Shown here: positions 9,277 through 18,318 of the stretch, piece after piece
Numbering within the stretch: the stretch's first letter is position 1
Layout of the letters: every line of letters begins with the position of its first letter
NCBI GenBank assembly: GCA_029243395.1
Contig: JAQWSE010000004.1
Span: 62,001 to 126,000 of the forward strand
Source of the DNA: Paracoccaceae bacterium
GTDB taxonomy: Bacteria > Pseudomonadota > Alphaproteobacteria > Rhodobacterales > Rhodobacteraceae
Length of the DNA stretch: 64,000 nt
Direction: 5' to 3'
Position numbers and translations under genes: made by a program
The notes under the pieces: generated by a model
The model's database searches: none
Told to the model about the DNA's origin: nothing
Seen by the model: only the letters and a program-made list of their open reading frames with translations

Positions 9277-10260
9277 CTAAAGATCAGAAAATTGTCCCTT
9301 AGGTCTATAACGGTTCAAGTAGCTAGGCAAAATTGAGTCCATTGCTCTTGGTGAAACACCTAATTGTTTAAACCCAGGCATATTTTCAGCAACAATATTG
9401 TTCTTTTCTAATTGTTTAATGTTGTCCCTTGTAATTAGTAAAGGTATAGTATTCAACGTAATTTTATTCGCCATATATACCAGTGGGCACATGATATCCG
9501 CAACCCATACAGGAATATCTAATATAATTCTTTTTCTTTTAATTTGGAGCAACATTTTTAAAATTAAATCCCTAAAGCTTAAAATTTCTGTCCCTCCTAG
9601 TTCATATATAATTCCTTTTTTGCTAGTTAAGCTAGCATTATGCAAAAGACTCACGACTGCATAAGCTATATCATCCACATAAACCGGTTGAAAAAGTGTT
9701 TGCCCCCGCACCATCGGTATCACTGGGCTAATACTGGCAATTGAAGAGAAAAGATTAAAAAATTTGTCTTCGGCCCCAAAAACAACAGATGACCTCAGTA
9801 TTATTGCTTCAGGAAAAGATTCATGTATTTTTCTTTCCCCAAGCCCTTTAGTTTTTTCATAATGACTGTCTGAGCTTTCATCTGCCCCTATCGATGAAAG
9901 ATGAATGAACTTACCCACCCCCAACTCAGACGCATATTTAGCTAATTTTTCAGGAGTTTCGATGTGTAATATTTTGAAGTTTTGATTAGCACTTTCATGT
10001 AAAACCCCAACACAATTAATTATGACATCCGAACCCTTCAGCAGTCCTCTCAAATGTTCATGATCGAGAAAATTTCCCTCAATCAGATTTATTTGCCCTA
10101 TAAGTCCTAATGGTTTAAGAAACAAACCTTGGTTGGGATTGCGGGTAATAACATCAACTATCCATCCTTGACGAACCAAACGTTGGACAATATAGCGACC
10201 TAAGAAACCCGTGCCACCAAAAATAGTAGCCTTTCGTGAATTTGAAGAGAAATCACCCAT
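9277..10260 (-). CDS. Complex I NDUFA9-like SDR
   Basis: This 327-residue atypical SDR begins KATIFGGTGFLGRYIVQRLVRQGW, a clear Rossmann motif, and contains NCVGVLHESANQNFKILHIE, FIHLSSIGADESSDSHYEKTKGLGE and VFGAEDKFFNLF. These features match alphaproteobacterial homologues of the mitochondrial complex I accessory subunit NDUFA9, which binds NADPH and has no known catalysis. A role in complex I assembly or in quinone-related chemistry is inferred from homology only. The C-terminal part (VWVADIMCPLVYMANKI) is hydrophobic and may lie against the membrane. Convergent with uppP. Confidence 0.85.
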   Translation of the reverse strand: MGDFSSNSRKATIFGGTGFLGRYIVQRLVRQGWIVDVITRNPNQGLFLKPLGLIGQINLIEGNFLDHEHLRGLLKGSDVIINCVGVLHESANQNFKILHIETPEKLAKYASELGVGKFIHLSSIGADESSDSHYEKTKGLGERKIHESFPEAIILRSSVVFGAEDKFFNLFSSIASISPVIPMVRGQTLFQPVYVDDIAYAVVSLLHNASLTSKKGIIYELGGTEILSFRDLILKMLLQIKRKRIILDIPVWVADIMCPLVYMANKITLNTIPLLITRDNIKQLEKNNIVAENMPGFKQLGVSPRAMDSILPSYLNRYRPKGQFSDL

Positions 10261-10404
10261 TATTAATACCGCGCAATAGTTAATGCTATCTTCTTATATC
10301 AATTTTACGTTTTCTTAGTATGGATTCTTTGACAAGTAACGTATACGTTTTCCTTTGTGGAACTTCAAATCAAAAAAACAGTTCTTTAAATTTAAGGGAA
10401 GAAT

Positions 10405-11016
10405 ATGAAATATTTCTTGCATGAAAATGACCTGCCAGAGTCAGTAATTATTGGTAAATCCGTAGCTATTGATACAGAAACGACTGGTTTGAATTTAACT
10501 CGAGATCGATTATGCTTAATACAAATCTGCACAGGAAACGACGAGGCTCATTTAATAAAAATAAATTCAAAGAAATCGCAAGCTCCCAATATTGTCAAAA
10601 TTCTTATGAATAAGAAAATATTGAAAATTTTTCATTTCGGTAGATTTGACATAGCAGTTTTATTAAAACATTTCGAATGCGATATCACTCCTGTTTATTG
10701 CACAAAAATCGCATCAAAGCTTACCAGGACCTCATCAGAACAACATGGCTTAAAACATTTAGTCAAAGAGTTTCTTTCTATCGATCTCTATAAATTTGAA
10801 CAGACCTCTGATTGGGGTAAAAAAGAATTGACCAAATCTCAATTAAAATATGCTGCTAGTGATGTCTTATATCTACACCAACTCAAAATGAATCTCGATG
10901 ACCTATTAATTCGAGAGGGAAGGATAAAAATCGCACAAAAGCTATTTGATTTTTTGCCTCAATTAGCCTTTCTAGATTTGGAAGGCTGGGATACCAATCA
11001 GATTTTAACACATTAG
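10405..11016 (+). CDS. rnd: Ribonuclease D-like 3'-5' exonuclease (single domain)
   Basis: The protein is a DEDDy exonuclease: SVAIDTETTGLNL (D, E), FHFGRFDIAVL (D) and LKYAASDVLYLHQL (Y and D of the last motif). At 203 residues it consists of the catalytic domain only; classical RNase D of about 380 residues also has HRDC domains. The short form is usual in several alphaproteobacteria, so I do not regard it as truncated. It would trim 3' ends of stable RNA precursors. It precedes lptC, separated by 232 bases. The sugar-phosphate isomerase gene that often lies between rnd and lptC in relatives is absent. Confidence 0.88.
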   Translation: MKYFLHENDLPESVIIGKSVAIDTETTGLNLTRDRLCLIQICTGNDEAHLIKINSKKSQAPNIVKILMNKKILKIFHFGRFDIAVLLKHFECDITPVYCTKIASKLTRTSSEQHGLKHLVKEFLSIDLYKFEQTSDWGKKELTKSQLKYAASDVLYLHQLKMNLDDLLIREGRIKIAQKLFDFLPQLAFLDLEGWDTNQILTH

Positions 11017-11248
11017 ACCAAATACCTAGATTGAAACCAAGGTGCAAAAATATCTTAATTATTAGTCTAAAGTCTAGTAATAGTACCTTTGGACTAGAAA
11101 TCAATTGAAAGTGCCCTCATGAATTCTTTCTGTCCTCAAGAAAATTAAGAGTAAAGTTGTCGTTGATATAAAGATCTTACTATGAGATAATCGCCCAATA
11201 TTTATGGATGCAAAAAATTTTTGAATTAACCTATCAAATTTGAAACAT

Positions 11249-11842
11249 ATGGGGGTGGGAATCTCTTACACTAGTATAATAAGATTTGTGAAGATCTTGT
11301 CCACCCTTGTGGCATTAGTCCTGATGACTATGATATTTATGATCTCCTCAGAGAATAATTTTGGAAAACCTGTTGAAGTTGAAACAAGGGATTTAGATTT
11401 TAGCTCTGGTTTTCAGATCGATGGAGCTCAATTAGCTGGATTGGATTCAGACGGAAACCGATTTAATTTTAGAGCCAGTAAAATCAACCCCATCAATAAT
11501 GATTTGCCTATAATTTCAGTCAATGACATTTTAGGCTCTATTACATTCACCTCAGAAATGCTTATACAAATTCAAGCAGAAGAAGCCAATATTCATACAA
11601 AGAATAATGTGATTAACCTCGAGGGTAAATTACAGCTGGAAAATGACAATTTTAGGCTAACAGGAACTTCTATTACTATAAATTTTGAAAAAAATGCCCT
11701 TCACAGTAATGAAGCGATAACCATTTTCCTACCAAACACCGAAGTACAAGCTGGTAAACTTGAAGCCTTAAAATCAGATCCCAACAATGTGCATTTTAAA
11801 TTCTTGTTGGAAAATGGTGTGAAATTTAAATATTTTCTATGA
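11249..11842 (+). CDS. lptC: LPS export system protein LptC
   Basis: LptC is the bitopic inner-membrane protein that passes lipopolysaccharide from the LptBFG transporter to LptA. The product has a single N-terminal membrane anchor (FVKILSTLVALVLMTMIFMI) and then a beta-rich periplasmic domain with the alternating pattern of the LptC/OstA fold. Sequence similarity is weak, and the call rests on fold pattern and on the following lptA and lptB. I use ATG 11249; a TTG nine bases upstream in frame is an alternative. No good ribosome site is visible for either. The last residues (LLENGVKFKYFL) may form the terminal strand that pairs with LptA. Confidence 0.82.
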   Translation: MGVGISYTSIIRFVKILSTLVALVLMTMIFMISSENNFGKPVEVETRDLDFSSGFQIDGAQLAGLDSDGNRFNFRASKINPINNDLPIISVNDILGSITFTSEMLIQIQAEEANIHTKNNVINLEGKLQLENDNFRLTGTSITINFEKNALHSNEAITIFLPNTEVQAGKLEALKSDPNNVHFKFLLENGVKFKYFL

Positions 11843-11890
11843 ATCAAAGATTTATTTGTTATTTAATTCTTTAATGTTATTATCAATCCA

Positions 11891-12409
11891 ATGATTTTCA
11901 AAAATTTTTATAGAAAAATTCTTTTTTCCTTATATGTCTTATTTTTTATTTTTGCCAAGAGTTCGATTGGAGCAGAAAATTCAATCGTCCACAATGTTGA
12001 AAAAGAAATCATAATTAGTTCTGAAAATGCCAGTTTTGATCAAAAATCTGGATTGATAATACTAAAAGAAAAAGTTCATTTGATTTTCAATAATATGACA
12101 TTTAAATCAGATGAAATGGCCTTAGTTTTTGAAAAAACAAAGGGTGCAACACCAAATAAACTATCCCAAATTAGGAAAATTTCTGCTGAAGGCAATGTAT
12201 TTTTTCAACGTGAAGATCAAATAATAACTAGTGATCTTGCTACCTTTTTCCCTAAAAAAAATAAAGTAAGCCTAACAGGGAATGTTAAAATTCTAAATGG
12301 GGAAAGAGCTGGAATAACTTCGGAGAAAATGATCATCGACCTTAACTCGGGAACTTCTAATTTCATAGGTGATGTTTCATCTAAGATATTATTGGAAATA
12401 AAGAATTGA
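11891..12409 (+). CDS. lptA: LPS transport periplasmic protein LptA
   Basis: LptA forms the periplasmic bridge that carries lipopolysaccharide between LptC and the outer-membrane LptDE complex. The 172-residue product has a signal peptide (YRKILFSLYVLFFIFAKSSIGA) and an OstA-like beta-jellyroll pattern: ISSENASFDQKSGLIILKEKVHL, then ISAEGNVFFQREDQIITSDLATFFPKKNKVSLTGNVKIL. The gene overlaps lptB by four bases (TTGA), indicating translational coupling, and follows lptC by 48 bases. Confidence 0.9.
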   Translation: MIFKNFYRKILFSLYVLFFIFAKSSIGAENSIVHNVEKEIIISSENASFDQKSGLIILKEKVHLIFNNMTFKSDEMALVFEKTKGATPNKLSQIRKISAEGNVFFQREDQIITSDLATFFPKKNKVSLTGNVKILNGERAGITSEKMIIDLNSGTSNFIGDVSSKILLEIKN

Positions 12410-13182
12410 CAGAGTTTTATTCCTTTTCTGAATCAAGAAAAAAACTCTTACATGGGGCACAACACGGTCTAGTCATTCAGGGCTTAAGAAAGAGTTACCG
12501 AAAAAGACCAATATTAAGAGACGTTAGCTTAAAATTACAAAGAGGTGAGGTCATAGCATTGCTTGGACCCAATGGAACAGGTAAAACCACATGCTTCTAT
12601 GCAATAGCAGGTTTAACCCCTCCCGATTCAGGTAAGGTGATCATTGATAATAAAGACGTTACAAACTTTCCAATGTATCGAAGAGCACAATTAGGGTTAG
12701 GTTATTTACCCCAGGAATCAAGTATTTTTAGAGGTTTAACTGTTGAACAGAATATTTTGGCTGTATTAGAAATAAGTGTTTCAAACAGACAAGAAAGGAG
12801 AAGGAAACTTGACCTACTTTTAGGTGAATTTTCTATAACCCATCTAAGGCAGGCATCTGCTGTAACTTTATCTGGTGGCGAAAGAAGGAGAGTAGAAATT
12901 GCTCGATGTTTAGCAAGTCAACCAAAATATATACTACTTGACGAACCTTTTGCAGGAGTTGATCCCATAGCAGTAGGGGAGATAAGAAAATTAGTATCAC
13001 AATTAAAAAAGCGTGGTGTTGGGGTTTTGATAACTGATCATAATGTCCGAGAAACACTCGAAATTGTAGATCGAGCCTATATATTACATGAAGGTTCAAT
13101 AATAATGAAAGGAACACCAAAGGAGGTAGTGAATAATAAGAACGTGAGAGAAGTTTACCTAGGAGATCAGTTTCGTTTCTAA
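12406..13182 (+). CDS. lptB: LPS export ABC transporter ATP-binding protein LptB
   Basis: LptB is the cytoplasmic ATPase that powers LPS extraction by LptFG. The 258-residue protein has Walker A GPNGTGKTT, the Q-loop region YLPQESSIFRGLTVEQN, the signature LSGGERRRVEIARCL, Walker B YILLDEPFAGVDP and the switch histidine in ITDHNVRET. The start is TTG, overlapping the lptA stop. About 20 extra residues precede the conserved LVIQGLRKSYRKRPILRDVSL; no ATG occurs before this motif, so the extended N-terminus seems real. In many proteobacteria rpoN follows lptB; here hpf follows directly. Confidence 0.95.
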   Translation: MTEFYSFSESRKKLLHGAQHGLVIQGLRKSYRKRPILRDVSLKLQRGEVIALLGPNGTGKTTCFYAIAGLTPPDSGKVIIDNKDVTNFPMYRRAQLGLGYLPQESSIFRGLTVEQNILAVLEISVSNRQERRRKLDLLLGEFSITHLRQASAVTLSGGERRRVEIARCLASQPKYILLDEPFAGVDPIAVGEIRKLVSQLKKRGVGVLITDHNVRETLEIVDRAYILHEGSIIMKGTPKEVVNNKNVREVYLGDQFRF

Positions 13183-13238
13183 AAATATAATTATTAAAGT
13201 TTGAGAGCAGTAGATAACTTATAGAAAAAGGGAAAATT

Positions 13239-13544
13239 ATGAATGTTCATATTAACGGAAAACAAGTAAAAATAGGAAAATCTTTAATTTTTTATGCTGA
13301 AAACCAATTAGTGCAAGTTAGCAAAAAGTACCTATTAAGACCTGTGACAGCTAATATAACTTTCACTAAAGAGAAATATGAATATAAATGTGAGGCTTTT
13401 TTGCATCTTCCTAGCGGATTAACTGCGTACTGTACTGGAAGCGCAAATCAAATTTATAAATGCTATCATCAAACCATTACTCGATTAGAAAAAATACTTC
13501 GCCGCCACAAGCGTAAGATAAGAAACCGTAGTACTAATAAATAA
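13239..13544 (+). CDS. hpf: Ribosome hibernation promoting factor, short form
   Basis: The 101-residue product has the HPF/RaiA fold pattern: MNVHINGKQVKIGKSLIFYAENQL, a second strand FTKEKYEYKCEAFLHLPSGL, and the helix AYCTGSANQIYKCYHQTITRLEKILRRHKRKI ending in a basic tail. HPF binds the decoding region of the 30S subunit in stationary phase. Most alphaproteobacterial homologues are long forms of about 190 residues with a C-terminal domain that dimerises ribosomes. That domain is missing, and the 133 bases before ptsN hold no remnant that I can read in any plus frame. GGGAAAA lies before the ATG. Confidence 0.88.
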   Translation: MNVHINGKQVKIGKSLIFYAENQLVQVSKKYLLRPVTANITFTKEKYEYKCEAFLHLPSGLTAYCTGSANQIYKCYHQTITRLEKILRRHKRKIRNRSTNK

Positions 13545-13677
13545 GATTTTTGGTGTTTAATATTTGTTATTAAATGTGAAAACATCTTGATTATTGGACT
13601 TTACATTGTGATCGGATGTGTTAGGAGTCGTGCTCTGATGTTGTTCAGTTGTGGGGAAATAAAGGACAATATTTAAG

Positions 13678-14142
13678 ATGGTTTTATCAGATATTTTGGT
13701 GCCTGAAGCAGTAGTGCCATGCATGCGAGCTTCTAGCAAAAAAAGGCTTTTGCAAGAGCTTTCAATAATTATAGCTAACATTTATCATCTGGAACAGTTG
13801 GAGTTGCTCTCAGCTTTGCAAGACCGTGAAAGCCTGGGACCTACCGGTATGGGCCATGGAGTGGCAATACCACACGCCAAGATAAATTCGATAGAATCAG
13901 TTCATGGATTATTTGCTAGACTAATAAAACCTCTTGATTTTGGAGCAATGGATAGTCAGAGTGTTGATCTTGTTTTTGTTTTAATTGCTCCTTATGAATC
14001 AGGGGCGAATCATTTAAAAGCTCTCGCCAAAGTTTCACGGCTATTGCGCAATAGGTCTACCTGTGAAAAGTTACGCTCTACAATAGATAAGTCTGCTCTT
14101 TTTTCAATTCTTACAACAGAAACTGAAATTCAAGCTGCATGA
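13678..14142 (+). CDS. ptsN: Nitrogen-regulatory PTS enzyme IIA (EIIA-Ntr)
   Basis: A 154-residue PTS EIIA-2 type domain with the phosphorylation-site motif GHGVAIPHAKI (histidine near residue 66). The region LGPTGMGHG before it, and VFVLIAPYESGANHLKALAKVSRLLRN after it, are typical. EIIA-Ntr is a phosphorylated regulator linking nitrogen and potassium state to metabolism, without transporting sugar itself. It follows hpf by 133 bases, preserving the lptB-(rpoN)-hpf-ptsN order of proteobacteria. AAAGGA precedes the start. The partners PtsP and NPr are not in this window. Confidence 0.93.
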   Translation: MVLSDILVPEAVVPCMRASSKKRLLQELSIIIANIYHLEQLELLSALQDRESLGPTGMGHGVAIPHAKINSIESVHGLFARLIKPLDFGAMDSQSVDLVFVLIAPYESGANHLKALAKVSRLLRNRSTCEKLRSTIDKSALFSILTTETEIQAA

Positions 14143-14165
14143 ATTACTTTGTTCTTAGATTTTAC

Positions 14166-14954
14166 TCAATACCTTTTAAGAATTTTCTCGATTATCCTGA
14201 CATCACTTGGATTGTTTAACTCCCAGAAATCTTTGCCTTTTAGAGAAGAGATAACACATTTAACTGAAATACCATTTTCTATAAACCTTAGTTGCTCAAG
14301 GCCTTCTTGAGCCTCAAGATAACCTGGTTGCAATTGTAGATATGATTTTAAAGCAGGAGATTTATATGCATAAACACCGATATGATGATACACTTGCTTT
14401 TGTTTTTCCTTCATATCATTTTCATGAGTATAAGGTATCACTTCTTTAGAAAAATAGAGCGCTTTGCCTTTTTTATCAAAAACTACAGTCGTAGCCCCTA
14501 CCCTACCTGATTTCCTATCTCGTAATAAATTTGTCAAACCTACTTCGTCACATTTGAAAACAGGTGTCGCTACATTGTAATCACTATTCTTAAGTTCATT
14601 AATCAATTCGTCTATAACCCAGGAAGGAGTAAGAGGTGCATCACCTTGCAGGTTTACCACAATATCATATTCATTTTGCTGCATTTTCATTGCTTCAGCT
14701 ACTCTCTCAGATCCATTTCTTAGTTTTTCAGAAGTAAGACAAACTTCAGCTCCAAAATTTTCGCAAAACTCTTTTATACGCAAATCATCAGTTGCTATTA
14801 TCTTCTTATCAATTCTCTTGATCTCCTGTGCAAGCAACCAAGTTCTTTCTATTAATGATATTTCTTTTCCATCTGAACCTCTTATAGGTACCAACGGTTT
14901 TCCCGGAAACCTAGATGATTGATATCTTGCAGGAATAACTAAAAGAGTTTTCAT
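14166..14954 (-). CDS. kdsB: 3-deoxy-manno-octulosonate cytidylyltransferase
   Basis: KdsB activates Kdo as CMP-Kdo for lipid A inner-core synthesis in the cytoplasm. The 262-residue protein begins TLLVIPARYQSSRFPGKPLVPI, the nucleotide-binding motif. It contains VVNLQGDAPLTP, the metal-binding aspartate segment, and HHIGVYAYKSPALKSYLQLQPGYLEAQEGLEQLRFIENG near the C-terminus. It is convergent with ptsN and divergent from dnaK. Together with the lpt genes it indicates an LPS-bearing outer membrane. Confidence 0.95.
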   Translation of the reverse strand: MKTLLVIPARYQSSRFPGKPLVPIRGSDGKEISLIERTWLLAQEIKRIDKKIIATDDLRIKEFCENFGAEVCLTSEKLRNGSERVAEAMKMQQNEYDIVVNLQGDAPLTPSWVIDELINELKNSDYNVATPVFKCDEVGLTNLLRDRKSGRVGATTVVFDKKGKALYFSKEVIPYTHENDMKEKQKQVYHHIGVYAYKSPALKSYLQLQPGYLEAQEGLEQLRFIENGISVKCVISSLKGKDFWELNNPSDVRIIEKILKRY

Positions 14955-15090
14955 ATCATATTTTAAATTATTAAGCCAAAATCTTAAATCTACTAACTAA
15001 AGCCACCAAATATATAATTAAAAAAGATATTTTTGGGAAAGCCAAAAGTATATTATTTTTCCAAAAATTCAATTAAAACTTCTTTAAATC

Positions 15091-15118
15091 CTTGCAGTGT
15101 GAAATAGAACTCCCATAT
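15091..15118 (+). promoter_or_regulatory. Predicted heat-shock (sigma-32/RpoH) promoter of dnaK-dnaJ-grpE
   Basis: CTTGCAG (15091-15097) and CCCATAT (15112-15118) are separated by 14 bases, matching the RpoH promoter pattern CTTG..-N13 to 15-CCCATnT. Transcription would start near 15125, leaving a leader of about 57 bases before dnaK. A ribosome site GGGAAGGA (15168-15175) lies just before the ATG. No CIRCE element (the HrcA operator) is visible here, although hrcA is nearby. Confidence 0.72.
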
Positions 15119-15181
15119 ATCAAGAGATCTCTTAAAGACTGAGTTGAGATACACTAATAAGTATAATGGGAAGGAAAAGAA

Positions 15182-17101
15182 ATGTCCAAAGTTATCGGTA
15201 TAGATTTGGGGACTACAAACTCATGTGTAGCCTTAATGGATGGAAAGGATCCAAAAGTCATAGAAAATTCTGAGGGTGCTAGAACCACTCCATCAGTAGT
15301 TGGTTTCACCGATGACGAAAGGCTTGCTGGACAAGCTGCAAAAAGGCAAGCTGTAACAAACCCGGAAAACACCCTATTTGCAGTAAAAAGATTAATCGGT
15401 AGAAGAATTGATGACCCCATGGTCGAAAAAGATAAAGACATGGTACCTTATTCTATTGTCGATGAAGGAAATGGTGATGCATGGTTAGAGGTGAATAAAC
15501 AAAAGTATTCTCCAAGCCAAATCTCTGCTTTTATTTTACAAAAAATGAAAGAAACTGCTGAAGATTATCTTGGTGATCCTGTTACGCAAGCAGTGATAAC
15601 TGTTCCTGCCTATTTTAATGACGCACAAAGACAAGCCACTAAAGATGCTGGAAAGATAGCTGGTTTAGAGGTTTTAAGAATCATTAATGAACCTACTGCT
15701 GCAGCTTTAGCCTATGGACTTGATAAAGAGGGAGGGAAAACTATTGCTGTTTTTGATCTAGGTGGTGGTACTTTTGATATTTCAATTCTAGAAATTGATG
15801 ATGGCCTTTTCGAAGTTAAATCAACCAATGGCGACACCTTTTTAGGCGGTGAAGATTTTGATATGCGAGTCGTAGATTATTTAGCTGGCGAATTTAAAAA
15901 AGAAAGTGGCGTTGATCTAAAATCTGATAAAATGGCCCTCCAGAGACTAAAAGAGGCCGCAGAAAAAGCTAAAATTGAGCTTTCATCTCAATCACAAACA
16001 GAAATAAATCAACCATTTATTTCAATGGATCCAAAAACTAGCCAGCCTTTGCACCTAGTTATAAAGCTAACTAGAGCAAAGCTTGAGAGTTTAGTGTCAG
16101 ATTTAATTAATAAATCCTTGAAACCATGCCAAGCGGCTTTAAAAGATGCTGGTTTAACAAAAACAGAAATTGATGAAGTGGTATTGGTAGGGGGCATGAC
16201 ACGTATGCCAAAAGTGATAGAAGAGGTCACAAAATTCTTTGGTAAAGACCCACATAAAGGGGTAAATCCGGATGAAGTGGTTGCAATGGGTGCGGCAATT
16301 CAGGCTGGAGTGCTTCAAGGTGACGTAAAAGATGTAGTATTGCTAGATGTTACTCCCCTATCTTTGGGTATTGAGACGCTTGGTGGCGTATTCACGCGTC
16401 TTATTGATAGAAATACAACAATACCAACAAAGAAAAGCCAAGTTTTTTCTACTGCAGAAGACAACCAAAGTGCTGTAACCATTAGGGTTTTTCAGGGAGA
16501 AAGAGAAATTGCCACAGATAATAAAGTCTTGGGACAATTTAATTTGGAAGATATACCATCTGCACCAAGAGGTGTTCCGCAGATTGAAGTAACATTTGAT
16601 ATAGACGCTAATGGAATTGTGTCAGTTTCTGCTAAAGATAAAGGGACAGGTAAGGAACAAAAAATAACTATTCAAGCATCTGGCGGTCTTTCAGACGAAG
16701 ATATAGAAAAAATGGTTAAAGATGCCGAAGAAAATGCCGAAGCCGATAAAGAAAAGAAAGAGCTTATAGAAGCCAGAAATCAAGCTGAGGGTTTGATTCA
16801 CAGTACTGAAAAATCGCTCGAAGAACATTCTGATAAAATTGATCCCTCTACTATCGAAGCCATTGAGCTTTCGATTAAGGCTCTAAAAGAAACTCTCGAA
16901 AAAGAAGAGGAATCCGCCGATAAAATCCGTGCAAGGGCTCAAGATCTTACAGAATCTGCAATGAAATTAGGTGAGGCCATCTACAAAGCAGAATCTGAAT
17001 CAAGTCAAACTAATGAAGAAAATGATGGATCTACTACTAACTCTGATGCTGACGATATCGTTGATGCTGATTTTGAGGATTTAAACAAACCTGACAAATG
17101 A
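15182..17101 (+). CDS. dnaK: Molecular chaperone DnaK (Hsp70)
   Basis: DnaK binds unfolded proteins in an ATP-dependent cycle stimulated by DnaJ and reset by GrpE. The 639-residue protein starts [20 protein letters not shown]. It contains the ATPase motifs [15 protein letters not shown] and [13 protein letters not shown], the linker [19 protein letters not shown], the substrate-binding domain and an acidic C-terminal tail ending [13 protein letters not shown]. All expected parts are present. It leads an operon with dnaJ (62 bases on) and grpE, behind a sigma-32 like promoter. Confidence 0.98.
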   Translation: MSKVIGIDLGTTNSCVALMDGKDPKVIENSEGARTTPSVVGFTDDERLAGQAAKRQAVTNPENTLFAVKRLIGRRIDDPMVEKDKDMVPYSIVDEGNGDAWLEVNKQKYSPSQISAFILQKMKETAEDYLGDPVTQAVITVPAYFNDAQRQATKDAGKIAGLEVLRIINEPTAAALAYGLDKEGGKTIAVFDLGGGTFDISILEIDDGLFEVKSTNGDTFLGGEDFDMRVVDYLAGEFKKESGVDLKSDKMALQRLKEAAEKAKIELSSQSQTEINQPFISMDPKTSQPLHLVIKLTRAKLESLVSDLINKSLKPCQAALKDAGLTKTEIDEVVLVGGMTRMPKVIEEVTKFFGKDPHKGVNPDEVVAMGAAIQAGVLQGDVKDVVLLDVTPLSLGIETLGGVFTRLIDRNTTIPTKKSQVFSTAEDNQSAVTIRVFQGEREIATDNKVLGQFNLEDIPSAPRGVPQIEVTFDIDANGIVSVSAKDKGTGKEQKITIQASGGLSDEDIEKMVKDAEENAEADKEKKELIEARNQAEGLIHSTEKSLEEHSDKIDPSTIEAIELSIKALKETLEKEEESADKIRARAQDLTESAMKLGEAIYKAESESSQTNEENDGSTTNSDADDIVDADFEDLNKPDK

Positions 17102-17106
17102 TTATA

Positions 17107-17142
17107 ATATTAGATCCTATTTTATCTCTGGTCTTCTAATAT
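17107..17142 (+). repeat. Inverted repeat (mRNA hairpin) between dnaK and dnaJ
   Basis: ATATTAGA (17107-17114) and TCTAATAT (17135-17142) form a perfect 8-bp stem with a 20-base loop in the dnaK-dnaJ gap. No T-run follows, so it is not an intrinsic terminator. It could stabilise or partially uncouple the dnaK message, but AT-rich stems of this size can arise by chance. Confidence 0.4.
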
Positions 17143-17163
17143 CGAATCCAAAGGATAAAGAAA

Positions 17164-18309
17164 ATGTCCAAAAGTGATTATTACGATCTCTTAGGTTGCT
17201 CAAAATCTGCATCTGAAGCGGAAATTAAGAAAGCCTTCAGAACAAAAGCTAAAGAGCTTCATCCAGACAGAAATTCTGGAAATGAGTCGGCTACAGAAAA
17301 ATTCAAACAAGTAAATGAAGCTTACGAAATTCTTGGTGATCCTAATAAAAGAGCAGCATATGATCGTTATGGACATGCCGCTTTTGAAGGTAATATGGGC
17401 GGGGGTTTCAATTCTGGGCAAGCAGGAGGAGGTGATTTTTCCTCAGCATTTTCGGATGTTTTTGAAGATCTATTTGGTGACTTCATGGGAAACTCCGGAG
17501 GTCGAACTAATACAACACAAAGAGCTAATCGAGGTGCTGATTTAAGATACAATATGCGTGTAGATCTTGAAGAAGCCTATTTAGGTAAGAAAACCAATAT
17601 AGACATCCCAACTTCAGTGTCCTGTGAAAGCTGTAGTGGGACAGGGGCCCAAAGTGGTGCTAGCCCCACATCATGCCCTACTTGCTCAGGAGTTGGAAAA
17701 GTAAGAGCACAACAAGGTTTTTTCACAGTAGAAAGAACTTGTCCAACATGTTCCGGGAGAGGTCAAATAATTAAAAATCCCTGCCGTTTATGTAATGGCC
17801 AAGGAAGAGTAGAAAAGTCAAAAAAGCTTAGCGTGAGCATACCTGCTGGAGTTGAAACTGGAACTAGAATTCGTTTAACTGGAGAAGGAGAAGCCGGAAT
17901 ACGTGGTGGTCATTCTGGAGATTTATATATATTTATAGAGGTACAAAAACACTCGTTATTTGAAAGGGAAGGTCAAGATCTTTATTGCCGTATACCTATC
18001 GCTATGACCACTGCAACTCTAGGTGGAGACTTAGAAGCACCAACACTTGATGGTGGAAAAACCAGAGTCAAAATACCAGAAGGTGCACAAAATAATAAAC
18101 AACTTCGGCTTAGAGGAAAGGGTATGCCAGCCATAAGAGGAGGAACTAAAGGTGATTTATATATAGAAATAATCGTTGAAACACCTGTAAACTTAAATTC
18201 AGAACAAATAGATTTACTAAAGAAATTCGAAAAGTCATGTGAAAATAATAGCCCTGCTAACCAGGATTTTTTTGGTAGGGTCAAGAAATTTTGGAGTGCT
18301 AATAGCTAG
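17164..18309 (+). CDS. dnaJ: Chaperone protein DnaJ
   Basis: DnaJ delivers substrates to DnaK and stimulates its ATPase. The 381-residue protein has an N-terminal J domain with the HPD motif ([11 protein letters not shown]) and a glycine/phenylalanine-rich linker ([19 protein letters not shown]). Four zinc repeats follow ([32 protein letters not shown]), and then the two C-terminal beta domains. This is a complete type I DnaJ. It lies 62 bases after dnaK and 10 bases before grpE. Confidence 0.98.
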   Translation: MSKSDYYDLLGCSKSASEAEIKKAFRTKAKELHPDRNSGNESATEKFKQVNEAYEILGDPNKRAAYDRYGHAAFEGNMGGGFNSGQAGGGDFSSAFSDVFEDLFGDFMGNSGGRTNTTQRANRGADLRYNMRVDLEEAYLGKKTNIDIPTSVSCESCSGTGAQSGASPTSCPTCSGVGKVRAQQGFFTVERTCPTCSGRGQIIKNPCRLCNGQGRVEKSKKLSVSIPAGVETGTRIRLTGEGEAGIRGGHSGDLYIFIEVQKHSLFEREGQDLYCRIPIAMTTATLGGDLEAPTLDGGKTRVKIPEGAQNNKQLRLRGKGMPAIRGGTKGDLYIEIIVETPVNLNSEQIDLLKKFEKSCENNSPANQDFFGRVKKFWSANS

Positions 18310-18318
18310 AGTTAGATT

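Noticed and set aside
11064-11095. Imperfect hairpin after rnd as a terminator
   Set aside because: The 9-bp stem has a long 14-base loop and is not followed by a T-run.
13545-13677. Remnant of an HPF C-terminal domain
   Set aside because: None of the plus-strand frames reads like that domain, and 133 bases are too few for its roughly 60 residues.
18291-18309. CIRCE half-site GAGTGCTAA at the end of dnaJ
   Set aside because: The left arm TTAGCACTC is absent nine bases upstream, and the site is inside the coding end of dnaJ.
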